Origin: Candidatus Faecousia excrementipullorum | Lineage (GTDB): Bacteria; Bacillota; Clostridia; Oscillospirales; Oscillospiraceae | Direction of reading: 5' to 3' | Assembly: GCA_018712825.1 (NCBI GenBank) | Contig: DVGG01000022.1 | Location: forward strand, 1 to 41,951 | DNA: 41,951 bases | In this document: positions 16,070-23,962 of the stretch, piece after piece | Layout: every line of letters begins with the position of its first letter | Position numbering within the stretch: the first letter of the stretch is position 1 | Made by a program: the position numbers and the translations under genes | The notes under the pieces: model-generated | The model's database searches: none | What the model saw: only the letters and a program-made list of their open reading frames with translations | What the model was told of the DNA's origin: nothing

Positions 16070-17382
16070 TTTCCAATGTTACCATTGTGACCATGGATGA
16101 GAGAATGCAGGTGCTTTTCGGTGCCTGCCTGGGGATTTCCCAGGGGAAAATCTCCTACATAGGAAAAAATCCCCCGGAGGAAAAGCCGGAGGTGATCGTG
16201 GACGGCACCGGCATGGTTGCCATGCCCGGGTTAATCAACTGCCACACCCATCTGCATACTACCCTTCTTCGGGGCCTGGTGGACGATGTATCCAACCGGG
16301 AGGCTTTGGAGACCCTTTTGCAGAAGGAGAGCAAGCTTGACAACCGCAGCGCCAAGGCTTCGGCCCTTCTTGGCATTGCGGAGTGCCTGCGCTTTGGCAT
16401 TACTTCCGTGTCGGATCTGACCCTCTTTCCCCAGGCGGTGGCGGAGGCGGCAGACGAGGCCGGCATCAAGGCCAACATCGCCCTGGCAGCCCAGCGCTTT
16501 GCGGACGAAAACGAGGAATTTGACTTTGAAACCGATCCCCAGTGCCAGGAGCTTTGCCGGATGAAGGAGGCCTGGCATGGGCATGATAAGGGCAGAATCC
16601 GGGTTGACGCCGGAATTTATGCCCAGTACACCAGCAACGCGCCTTTGTGGGAGGGGCTTTCTGACTACGCAGCGGAGGCAGGCTTGGGCTTGCAGCTCCA
16701 CCTTTCCCAGACGGAAGGGGAGGTGCAGGACTGTGAGGACCGGACGGGGCTGACCCCCGGTGAGCTTCTTTCCTGCCACCGGGTGTTCCGGGTGCCGGTG
16801 ACGGCGGCGGACTGCGCTTATCTTACACAGGAGGAGCGGAAGCTCCTGGGTCAGCACCATGCCTCGGCGGTGGCGCTGCCCATCGCCGCTGCCAAGTCCG
16901 GCAAGCCTTCCACCCCCATCTCCCGGAGCGTCAAGGCCGGGATGAATGTGGCTCTGGGCACCGGCGGAGCTGTGGAATGCGGCAATCTGGATATGTTCCA
17001 GGTAATGCGCTCCGCTGCCCTTTCCCAGCGGGTGGAGGACGGGGCGCCTGAGACCATGCCGCCCCAGGCGGTACTGATGATGGCCACCGTCTGCGGCGCC
17101 CGGGCTCAGGGCAGAAGCCAGCAGACCGGTATGCTGAAAGAGGGGATGGATGCGGACATCATCTTAGTGGACTTCACTGCCCCCCATCTCATGCCCTGCC
17201 ACAACGTGCTCTCCGGTCTTGTGTTCTCTGCCAATGGTGCGGATGTGGCCATGACCATGGTGCAGGGAAAAATCCTGTACCAGAACGGCAAGTTTACCAC
17301 CATCGACCTGGGGGCCGTGGTGCAGGAGCTGACACAGTACGCCATTGACCGGGCATTTTCGGAGGAAAGCCATGGAGCATAA
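16054..17382 (+). CDS. Amidohydrolase-fold protein (MtaD/TrzA-like) with degraded active site
   Basis: A 442-residue protein that aligns along its length with methylthioadenosine/S-adenosylhomocysteine deaminases. His64 and His66 (CHTHLH) and His216 (LHLSQTE) keep three expected positions. The Glu of HLYET is Gln219, the His of AAHCVHL is Asp253 (AADCAYL), and the catalytic metal-binding Asp of LGTDGAA is Gly304 (LGTGGAV). The HNPASN-type substrate loop reads ALPIAAA. Canonical deaminase chemistry therefore looks unlikely; it may be a pseudoenzyme or have a shifted activity. The frame is fully open, so it is not a decayed gene. AAGGAAG precedes the start, which lies inside hemZ; its end overlaps the flippase gene by 11 bp. 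Confidence 0.85.
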   Translation: MLDTLISNVTIVTMDERMQVLFGACLGISQGKISYIGKNPPEEKPEVIVDGTGMVAMPGLINCHTHLHTTLLRGLVDDVSNREALETLLQKESKLDNRSAKASALLGIAECLRFGITSVSDLTLFPQAVAEAADEAGIKANIALAAQRFADENEEFDFETDPQCQELCRMKEAWHGHDKGRIRVDAGIYAQYTSNAPLWEGLSDYAAEAGLGLQLHLSQTEGEVQDCEDRTGLTPGELLSCHRVFRVPVTAADCAYLTQEERKLLGQHHASAVALPIAAAKSGKPSTPISRSVKAGMNVALGTGGAVECGNLDMFQVMRSAALSQRVEDGAPETMPPQAVLMMATVCGARAQGRSQQTGMLKEGMDADIILVDFTAPHLMPCHNVLSGLVFSANGADVAMTMVQGKILYQNGKFTTIDLGAVVQELTQYAIDRAFSEESHGA

Positions 17383-19003
17383 AAAGCAAAACTTTTTGCA
17401 GGGCGCTGCCATGCTGGCGGCGGCTACCGTCCTGGTAAAGGTCATCGGCGCCCTGTATAAAATCCCTTTGAAGCTGGCCATCGGCGACCAGGGATACAGC
17501 TATTTTATTACCGCTTACGACATTTACTCCGTGCTTCTTATGATTTCCACCGCCGGACTGCCGGTGGCCATGAGCCGGATGATCAGCCAGGCTACCGCTC
17601 TGGGGCACTACAACCGGGTGCGCAGAATCTATGAGACCTGCCGGACGATTTTCCTCATTATCGGCATTGCCAGCACCCTTCTCATGATGGTGCTGTGCCG
17701 TCAGCTGGCGGAGCTTCTGAACCAGCCGGATGCCTGGGCTGCCATATTGTTTTTGGGGCCCTGTGCCCTCCTTATGGGTGTGCTTTCCACCTACCGGGGC
17801 TTCTTCCAGGGCCAGGGGAACATGGCCCCCACCTCCGTCAGCCAGGTGCTGGAGGCGGTGTTTAAGCTGGTGGTGGGTCTGGCGGCGGCTTATGCCGTTT
17901 TGCGGTACACCCAGAGTGTCCCCCTGGCTGCCGGCGGCGCCATCCTGGGCGTTACCATCAGCTGTCTGGTGTCTGCCATTTACCTGCGGCGGAAGCTGGT
18001 ACCTGCCTACCGGGCGCTGCCCCGGACTTCTGAGGCGGTGGAGGGCTACGGCGCCACGGCCAAGCAGGTGCTGTCCATTGCCATTCCTATCACCATTGGT
18101 GCGGCGGGCTTGCAGCTTCTGACGGTGGTGGAAAGCGGCCTGTATATGGGGCAGCTTCTGGACATCATCGGCGGCGGCCTCTACATGAAGGAGATGGTTT
18201 CTTCCCAGATGGATGCCCAGGCGGTGGCGGATACCCTCAAGGGCATCTACAACATGACCCAGACCATCTTCAATATGCCCTGTGCCTTTATGATTCCCAT
18301 TACCACCAGCGTCCTGCCTGCCATCACTTCTTACATTACCCTGAGTGACCACAAGGCGGTGAAGGCCACGGAGGAGTCCGCCGCCCGGATTGCAGGGCTT
18401 CTGGCCCTGCCCTGCACGGTAGGTCTGATTCTGCTGGCAGAGCCTGTCATGGCGTTGCTGGGCGGCTACTCCGGTGTGCGGCTGGAGCTGGCAGGACAGC
18501 TTATGCAGATTCTGGGTCTGTGCGTGTTCCTCTACGCCATTATCCAGTACACCAATGTGGTGCTCCAGTCCCACGGCTATGCCCATGTGCCGGTGATTAA
18601 CATGCTGGTGTGCGGTGTGGTGAAGCTGATTGTGGTGTATGTGCTGGTGGGCAATCCCCAGGTGGGGATTCTGGGCGCTCCCATCGGAGCGGCGTTGTGC
18701 TACTTCTTTATCGGGGCCCTGAACCTCATTGCCATCTCCCGTCTGGTGCCCCAGAAGCCCAGGATTCTTACCAATATGCTCCGGTCTTTCATCCCTGCCG
18801 CCGTCATGGGTGTGGCGGTGTGGGGAACCACTTATGTGCTGACCCAGGTGCTTTCCATTTCCAGCCGGGTGCTGCTGTGCGGCGTGCCGGTGGCGGTGGG
18901 CGGCCTTGTGTATGTTGTCTGCGTGGTATTTTTCCGGGGAATCACCCGGGAGGACTGTCTGCTCCTGCCCAAGGGAGAAAAGTTGGCAAGATTTTTCAAA
19001 TAA
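17372..19003 (+). CDS. SpoVB/MurJ-type lipid flippase (polysaccharide biosynthesis family)
   Basis: A 543-residue multi-pass membrane protein with about 14 hydrophobic segments, of the MOP/MviN superfamily. The N-terminal pattern (VKVIGALYKIPL, then GYSYFITAYDIYSVLLMIS and AGLPVAMSRMIS) is that of the SpoVB/YtgP branch, which moves undecaprenyl-linked precursors across the membrane; SpoVB acts in spore cortex formation. I start at 17372, preceded by GGAGGAA; the frame opens at 17345, but that ATG has no ribosome site. It precedes hup and rqcP, a neighbourhood resembling the spoVB-yabO region of Firmicutes. Confidence 0.88.
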   Translation: MEHKKQNFLQGAAMLAAATVLVKVIGALYKIPLKLAIGDQGYSYFITAYDIYSVLLMISTAGLPVAMSRMISQATALGHYNRVRRIYETCRTIFLIIGIASTLLMMVLCRQLAELLNQPDAWAAILFLGPCALLMGVLSTYRGFFQGQGNMAPTSVSQVLEAVFKLVVGLAAAYAVLRYTQSVPLAAGGAILGVTISCLVSAIYLRRKLVPAYRALPRTSEAVEGYGATAKQVLSIAIPITIGAAGLQLLTVVESGLYMGQLLDIIGGGLYMKEMVSSQMDAQAVADTLKGIYNMTQTIFNMPCAFMIPITTSVLPAITSYITLSDHKAVKATEESAARIAGLLALPCTVGLILLAEPVMALLGGYSGVRLELAGQLMQILGLCVFLYAIIQYTNVVLQSHGYAHVPVINMLVCGVVKLIVVYVLVGNPQVGILGAPIGAALCYFFIGALNLIAISRLVPQKPRILTNMLRSFIPAAVMGVAVWGTTYVLTQVLSISSRVLLCGVPVAVGGLVYVVCVVFFRGITREDCLLLPKGEKLARFFK

Positions 19004-19090
19004 TTTCCCGAAGAACCACACTTTTTCTTGCAATCCTGGGTTTTTTATGTTACTCTATATTTCCCAACTTTATAAAAAGAGGTATTTTCT

Positions 19091-19366
19091 ATGAATAAAA
19101 CAGAACTGATTGCCCAGGTTGCGGAGAAAACCGGGCTGTCCAAGAAGGATACGGAGAGCATCATCAACGCCGCTGTGGACACCATCGCTGCCACCATGGC
19201 TCAGGGTGACAAGGTGCAGCTGTCCGGCTTCGGCATTTTTGAGGTGAAGGACCGTCAGGCCCGGGTAGGCCGGAACCCCAAGACCAAGGAGGCCATTGAG
19301 ATTCCCGCCAGCCGTCAGCCGGTGTTCAAGCCCAGCAAGGCTCTGAAGGACATTGTGGCAGAATGA
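19091..19366 (+). CDS. hup: HU-type DNA-binding protein
   Basis: A 91-residue histone-like protein that bends and compacts DNA as a dimer. Family marks are LSGFGIFEVKDR at the saddle turn, VGRNPKT in the DNA-binding arm, the arm-tip Pro in IPASRQP and the C-terminal FKPSKALK. AGAGG lies upstream of ATG 19091. The 87-bp gap after the flippase gene is AT-rich and may carry its own promoter (TTGCAA, 17 bp, TACTCT is a poor candidate). Its stop overlaps the start of rqcP by 4 bp. Confidence 0.96.
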   Translation: MNKTELIAQVAEKTGLSKKDTESIINAAVDTIAATMAQGDKVQLSGFGIFEVKDRQARVGRNPKTKEAIEIPASRQPVFKPSKALKDIVAE

Positions 19367-19602
19367 GACTGGATAAGTATTTGAAGGTTTCCCGGCTCAT
19401 CAAGCGCCGCACCGTGGCCAACGAAGCCTGCGACAACGGCCGCATCAGCGTCAACGGCCGGGTGGTGAAGGCCAGCTACGAGGTCAAGGCCGGAGACCGG
19501 ATCGAAATCAATCTGGGCCCCCGCACCCTGGCGGTGGAGGTCGTCCAGGTGGCAGACAATGTCCGCAAGGACGACGCCGGCACCATGTATAAAGAGGTAT
19601 AG
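19363..19602 (+). CDS. rqcP: S4-domain RNA-binding protein RqcP (YabO)
   Basis: A 79-residue protein that is essentially one S4 RNA-binding domain (MRLDKYLKVSRLIKRR, NGRISVNGRVVKASYEVKAGD). In Bacillus subtilis the YabO/RqcP protein works with RqcH on stalled large ribosomal subunits to add alanine tails. The hup-yabO adjacency and the ATGA overlap support this assignment over Hsp15. The sporulation genes yabP and yabQ, which often follow, are not here; repeat island D follows instead. Confidence 0.88.
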   Translation: MRLDKYLKVSRLIKRRTVANEACDNGRISVNGRVVKASYEVKAGDRIEINLGPRTLAVEVVQVADNVRKDDAGTMYKEV

Positions 19603-20035
19603 GCGGGCAGTGCCCGCGGCCAATTTCGCACGGTAGCTTTCAGCGAATCGTTACTGCCCCTCCAGTGCCCGGTAACGGCGGCGGGTGGAAATCGAGGCGG
19701 CGCACCAAAGCCCCCCGGGCCATTGCGGGGGTGGTTTTGCCTCTGGCAAAACCGGGGGGATTCTCCAGGCTGGCAGGTTTCCACACGGGTTTGTACTCTG
19801 GGAAAGTGCCAACTGTGAATCCCTCAGTCAAAAATCAAAGATTTTTGCCAGCTCCCACAGGCCGGGAGCCTTTGCGGGCAGTGCCCGCGGCCAATTTCGC
19901 ACGGTAATCTTCTGCGATTCGTTACTTCCCTGACCCGCCCGGTATCGGCGGCTTGTCCGCCGAACCTATTACATATTCCCTCTTCCCTATTCCCTAAAAA
20001 GTCCGGTATCGGTACTGCGGTGCAGGCTTCCTTTG
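19603..20035 (+). repeat. Composite intergenic repeat island D
   Basis: A 430-bp non-coding stretch with the modules of islands A-C in a different order. It opens with GGGCAGTGCCCGCGGCCAAT (19603-19622) and the CTGCCCCTCCAGTGCCCGGT block, then holds the tail block in reverse orientation (about 19705-19871, with a GGTTTTGCCTCTGGCAAAACC palindrome core), a second GGGCAGTGCCCGCGGCC copy (about 19877), and the head block in forward orientation (about 19936-19965) followed by degraded TATTCCCT/CTTCCCT words. The tail block stem here is CAAAAATC/GATTTTTG, different from the other copies but still paired. No gene is seen. Confidence 0.75.
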
Positions 20036-20045
20036 GGGATGGATG

Positions 20046-20084
20046 AAAAATCGCCCTGCCGAAACCCGGCAGGGCGGTTTTTTT
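20046..20084. terminator. Bidirectional terminator between rqcP side and the envelope operon
   Basis: A perfect 10-bp stem CGCCCTGCCG / CGGCAGGGCG (20052-20061 and 20067-20076) with loop AAACC, an A-run before and seven T's after. On the minus strand it directly follows the stop of the YidC-sulfatase gene at 20083; on the plus strand it would stop read-through from the rqcP operon. Confidence 0.93.
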
Positions 20085-22719
20085 ATGGGGCGGTGTGGCT
20101 TTGGAGGATGGTTTCCTCCGGGAAGAATTCCCAGTTGTCCATATCCCAGATGTTGCCCTGCACCGCTGCCCACTGGGAGGGGGCGAAGGTGTTTGGAAGC
20201 TGGTTGCTAAGCTGCCACTGGAAGGACAGGGGGATGTACTGCTTGTGGGCGGTCTTTTCTTCCATGTCCACCGGGTTTCCGGTGAAGGGGTTTATGGGGT
20301 TTTCCACCAACCCTGCAAGGGCCAGGGAGGGCACGTCGGCGTTGGTCATAAAGTCCCGGGACTGGGTAAAGCCCTGGGCATTAAAGTCCTTCACCATCAG
20401 AAGGGGCACAAACCGCTCCAAATCCTGGAGCTTGCCGTTGCCCTGGGTGGTCAGCGCTTCCATCTGCCACTGCTCCGAGCCGTGGTCGGACACCAGAATG
20501 ATCCGGGTGTTGTCATACACCCCCTCAGCCCGGAGGTAGTCCAGCCAGGCACCAATCTGGAGCAATGCTGCCATGTTGGACTGGTAGTGGACAATCTGGC
20601 TCACATTGTTCATTTTCAGCACCCGCCCGGCCTCGTCCCGGCGGTTCCGCAGGAGGGCTCTGAAGGCGGTGTTGTCCACCTCGTCCTGGGGCACGTAGCC
20701 GGGAAGCTGGAGCATCATAGGCTCGTGGGTGGTGTCGTTCCCCAGAAACAGGAAGGTGTTTTCCCCTCCGTCCCGGATTTGGGTCACATCCTTCAGACCC
20801 TCCAGCACCTGGTAATGCATCATAAAGCCCCGGCGGTAGCCGGAAGCCTGGAAATTGCTCCAAAGGCTCTGGTTGCCGTATTCCTCCTGGCCTGCCTTGC
20901 CGCCTCCGGGAGCCCGGAGGTACTGACCGCCGTCATACACCAGGTACTGGGCCGGAAGAGGCAGGGTTTTCATCAGGGAGAAGCAGAAGAAATTCCGCAT
21001 ATTCCGCTCCTGGGTGCCGCTGTACTTCTCCCGCTGACCCGGTTTCCACTGGGCGATGTAGGCGTTGCAGTTGGGAATGTCATCAAAAATGCTTAAATCC
21101 GGCACCCACTGGTAGTTGGCATAGGGGGGATTTGCCACCGTCACCCGGTAGCCTGCCTGGGAAAAGAGGGTGGGCATGAGCTTCAACGCCTCGTTGTGCT
21201 TTTCCACCATGGTCTTGTCCTCCCGGCGGTTCAGCTCCACCGGGGTGTAGTCATAGCCTCCCAGCAGGGCGGGGCTGGCGAAGTTGGTGTGGCCGCCGAA
21301 GGAGACGCTGTTGCCGTAGTAGGTAAAGCCGTCAAACATGGCTGCAAGCTCCGGCTTTTCCTCCATCAAAAAGGGAATGTACTCCCCCAGGGCCCGGTCC
21401 AGCATGATGACCACCACATTTTTTCCCTCTTTGCTCAGGGGAATCCGGAACTGCCGGTCCTGGGCGGGGGTGGCCTCCAGGGACTTGACCGACTGGTACA
21501 CCTGGGCGGTGTTGATCCCCGCCATGCAAACCAGGCTCAGCGCCGCCACCAGCAGCACCGGGGCAGGCATTTTTCGGAATCTGGCTGCCAGGAAAAAGAG
21601 GATGCCCCCCAGCACAATCCACAGGGCGATGTTTCCCCACTGCTCAGCATAGGGGAACCACAGGCCGGTTTCGTACTGCAAATCCGAGGAGATGACCCCC
21701 AGCTTGCTGCCGAAGAACAGGTAGGTAGCCAGCATCACCCCACTCAGGGCGAAGAGGCTCCGCTCCAGGAATACCTTTCCTCCGGGCTTTGCCAGGCCGT
21801 AGAACACCGGCAGCCACAGAAGGAAGGTGCCTGCCGCCATGGCGGCAGAGGCTGCCAGGAACCACAGGGGGTGGACAAAGTGGGAAAGGTCCACATACTC
21901 CTGGGGAGAGGCGGCCAAGTAGGCAGAGGGAATCAGCACGCCGATGAGCACCGTCAGAAACCCGCAGCCCATATAGAAGGTCTTTTTGTCCGGGTTCCAT
22001 TCCTTTTTGGGACGGACTTTCTTTTCCCGGGCGGGGGTTCTGCCCCGGAAAAGGCGGTAGCAGATGTTCTTTCCCAGGGAAAAGAGGTTATTGAGGGTCC
22101 AGTAAAACACCAGGCAGGCCGGGGAGTTATACAAAAACACCAGGAAAAAGGCCGCCATGGCGTACACCTGAATCTTGCTTTTCAAGGGGAAGCCCTTCAG
22201 GTACAAAAGGCTGGACAGGATATTGATACCGGTCATCACGAAGGGCAGCACATGGATGCGCATGCCCCCGATGGTCAGAAGCGTATCGGGCACGCCCAGG
22301 TTCTGGATGGGGCCAAGGGGCGTCCCCTCCATGATGGAAAGATGGGACAAAAACTGATAGGCCGCCATGAAGAAGGGGATTTCCAGCAGCAAAGACACGG
22401 AGCCTTTCATGGCGTCTGTGGGCTTGTAGTGGTTCTGGCGGTAGTAGGTCTGGAGAATCATCATCCGCTCGTCCCCGGTGAAGGTCTTGCGGATGTGTCC
22501 CACCCCGGCGGAGAGCTTCGCCTCCACATCCCGGGCCCGCTCCTGCATGGCATCCGCCCGCTTGTAAAGGGGCAGCACCAGAAGATTCATCACCAGGCTC
22601 AAAAACACAATGGAAAGGCCGGGATTTCCCGTCAGCTGATAAGAAAGGGTAAAGACCATCTCAAATACCAGCTTCAGCGGCCCGATAAGAATGGTTTCCA
22701 GAATGGATAGTAAGGACAT
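20083..22719 (-). CDS. YidC/Oxa1 insertase domain fused to LtaS/sulfatase-type phosphotransferase domain
   Basis: An 878-residue membrane protein. Residues 1-225 form a YidC/Oxa1 domain (LVMNLLVLPLYKRADAMQ, the cytoplasmic helical hairpin, and helices around 108-125, 157-175, 185-222). Four or five further helices follow (about 248-270, 284-309, 318-338, 362-380, 386-402). Residues 432-870 are an extracytoplasmic alkaline-phosphatase-superfamily domain: Asp441 (IMLDRALGEY), the candidate nucleophile Thr478 (GGHTNFASP), His665 (DTTHEP) and Asp745-His746 (VSDHGSEQW) match the metal and nucleophile positions of LtaS-like enzymes. The groove Arg of Gram-positive YidC appears to be Asn45. Last gene of the operon, 4 bp after the CDP-glycerol transferase gene. 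Role in building or decorating a surface polymer is inferred. Confidence 0.85.
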   Translation of the reverse strand: MSLLSILETILIGPLKLVFEMVFTLSYQLTGNPGLSIVFLSLVMNLLVLPLYKRADAMQERARDVEAKLSAGVGHIRKTFTGDERMMILQTYYRQNHYKPTDAMKGSVSLLLEIPFFMAAYQFLSHLSIMEGTPLGPIQNLGVPDTLLTIGGMRIHVLPFVMTGINILSSLLYLKGFPLKSKIQVYAMAAFFLVFLYNSPACLVFYWTLNNLFSLGKNICYRLFRGRTPAREKKVRPKKEWNPDKKTFYMGCGFLTVLIGVLIPSAYLAASPQEYVDLSHFVHPLWFLAASAAMAAGTFLLWLPVFYGLAKPGGKVFLERSLFALSGVMLATYLFFGSKLGVISSDLQYETGLWFPYAEQWGNIALWIVLGGILFFLAARFRKMPAPVLLVAALSLVCMAGINTAQVYQSVKSLEATPAQDRQFRIPLSKEGKNVVVIMLDRALGEYIPFLMEEKPELAAMFDGFTYYGNSVSFGGHTNFASPALLGGYDYTPVELNRREDKTMVEKHNEALKLMPTLFSQAGYRVTVANPPYANYQWVPDLSIFDDIPNCNAYIAQWKPGQREKYSGTQERNMRNFFCFSLMKTLPLPAQYLVYDGGQYLRAPGGGKAGQEEYGNQSLWSNFQASGYRRGFMMHYQVLEGLKDVTQIRDGGENTFLFLGNDTTHEPMMLQLPGYVPQDEVDNTAFRALLRNRRDEAGRVLKMNNVSQIVHYQSNMAALLQIGAWLDYLRAEGVYDNTRIILVSDHGSEQWQMEALTTQGNGKLQDLERFVPLLMVKDFNAQGFTQSRDFMTNADVPSLALAGLVENPINPFTGNPVDMEEKTAHKQYIPLSFQWQLSNQLPNTFAPSQWAAVQGNIWDMDNWEFFPEETILQSHTAP

Positions 22720-22723
22720 GGGG

Positions 22724-23962
22724 TCAGCCCTCCTCTTTGGCGTTCAGCTCCCGGAGCTTTGCTTCCAGATAGTCGGCGGCAAGCCGGGCTCCCTGGCCGG
22801 GCTCAGCCCAGGTTTCCGCCTTCACCTGCTGCCGTCCTGCGGCATACCGGGGGTCTTGCAGGCAGGCGTCAATCAGGCTTTTCAGCTGCGGCAGATTCTC
22901 CCGGGTCAGGGCCTCTCCAATCCGGGGCAGGGCTCCCACTGTCCACAGGGGGTCTTTCAGCCACCAGGCATCGTATGGCCCCAAATCAAAGTTGGGGTCG
23001 GTGTAAATCACCGGCTTGTCGTAAATCAGGGAAAATTCAAAAATCACCCCGGAGAAGTCGGAAATCAGAATGTCCGAACGGCGCAGCACCTGGAAGTTGT
23101 CCCGGTCCCGGTTCCATTCCAGCCGGTCACTTTCGGGAAATTCCCGCTGCAAGGCCGCAATCCGCTCCTTTTCCGACACGAAGGACTGGGGGTGGGGACG
23201 GACAATCACATGGTAGCCGGTCTCCAGCAGCACCCGGAGAATCTCCCCGCCGTACACGGAAAACAGGGCGCTCTCTCCCCAGGAGGGGGCCAGCAGCACC
23301 GTGGTGGGGTGGGGGGGCAGCTGCTCTGCCTGGGAAAGCCGGGCAGCCATCTCATCCATATAGGGGATGCCTACCTTGACAAGCTCCTTGGCAGGCAGCT
23401 CCCGGAGGGCTTCCAGCTGGCGGATTTGCTCTGCCTGGTAGTCCCCGGAGAGAAGCACAGCGTCATAATAGTCGATGCCGAACATCCGGTACAAGGTGAT
23501 GTCGCTGGGGGCGTGGGGGATGTGGACATACCACTTGACCTCCGGGGAACGCTTCCACTGGTACACCGCCAGCCCCGGGGTGGTGGAAAGGAGGATGTCG
23601 GAGCGGAGGTAGTTCAGCTTGGTGAAGGCCCGGTTGTCCTTGCCGATGCACACCGCCTTTACATGGGGGTCCTTCTGGGTCAGGGCCGGGTCGTCGGGGG
23701 ACTGGGTGAAATACACCGTGTCAATGCCCCGGCTCCCCAGCTCCCGGCAGATGGGGGCAAAAATGTTCCAGTACCGCTTGTCATCGGAGAAAATCACAAA
23801 GGGGTGCTTTTCCCGGGTGTCCTTGCTTCTGCCGCCGGAGAGGCGGAACCGAAGCCGGATCCACAGCATCCGCAATGTGTAGACGAAGGCACCCAGAATG
23901 CCGATGAGCACCGTAAAGAGCATACTCCCGGTGCCCGGGTCGATGTAAAGAATTACCTGCAT
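22724..23962 (-). CDS. CDP-glycerol glycerophosphotransferase family protein (TagB/TagF-like)
   Basis: A 412-residue protein with an N-terminal membrane segment (YIDPGTGSMLF, then hydrophobic to about residue 34) and a GT-B-like catalytic domain of the teichoic-acid CDP-glycerol transferase family. Marks are HIPHAPSD (147-154), VRPHPQSF (254-261) and SDFSGVIFEF (301-310), the positions that bind the CDP-alcohol donor in TagF. It is short compared with the polymerase TagF, so a priming or single-unit transferase is likely. Donor could be CDP-glycerol or a related CDP-alcohol such as the CDP-choline expected from the operon. It overlaps the kinase gene by 10 bp and is followed after 4 bp by the YidC fusion. 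Confidence 0.88.
   Translation of the reverse strand: MQVILYIDPGTGSMLFTVLIGILGAFVYTLRMLWIRLRFRLSGGRSKDTREKHPFVIFSDDKRYWNIFAPICRELGSRGIDTVYFTQSPDDPALTQKDPHVKAVCIGKDNRAFTKLNYLRSDILLSTTPGLAVYQWKRSPEVKWYVHIPHAPSDITLYRMFGIDYYDAVLLSGDYQAEQIRQLEALRELPAKELVKVGIPYMDEMAARLSQAEQLPPHPTTVLLAPSWGESALFSVYGGEILRVLLETGYHVIVRPHPQSFVSEKERIAALQREFPESDRLEWNRDRDNFQVLRRSDILISDFSGVIFEFSLIYDKPVIYTDPNFDLGPYDAWWLKDPLWTVGALPRIGEALTRENLPQLKSLIDACLQDPRYAAGRQQVKAETWAEPGQGARLAADYLEAKLRELNAKEEG

Noticed and set aside
19004..19090. Promoter for hup
   Set aside because: Only a weak pair (TTGCAA, 17 bp, TACTCT) is visible, so I did not list it as a feature.
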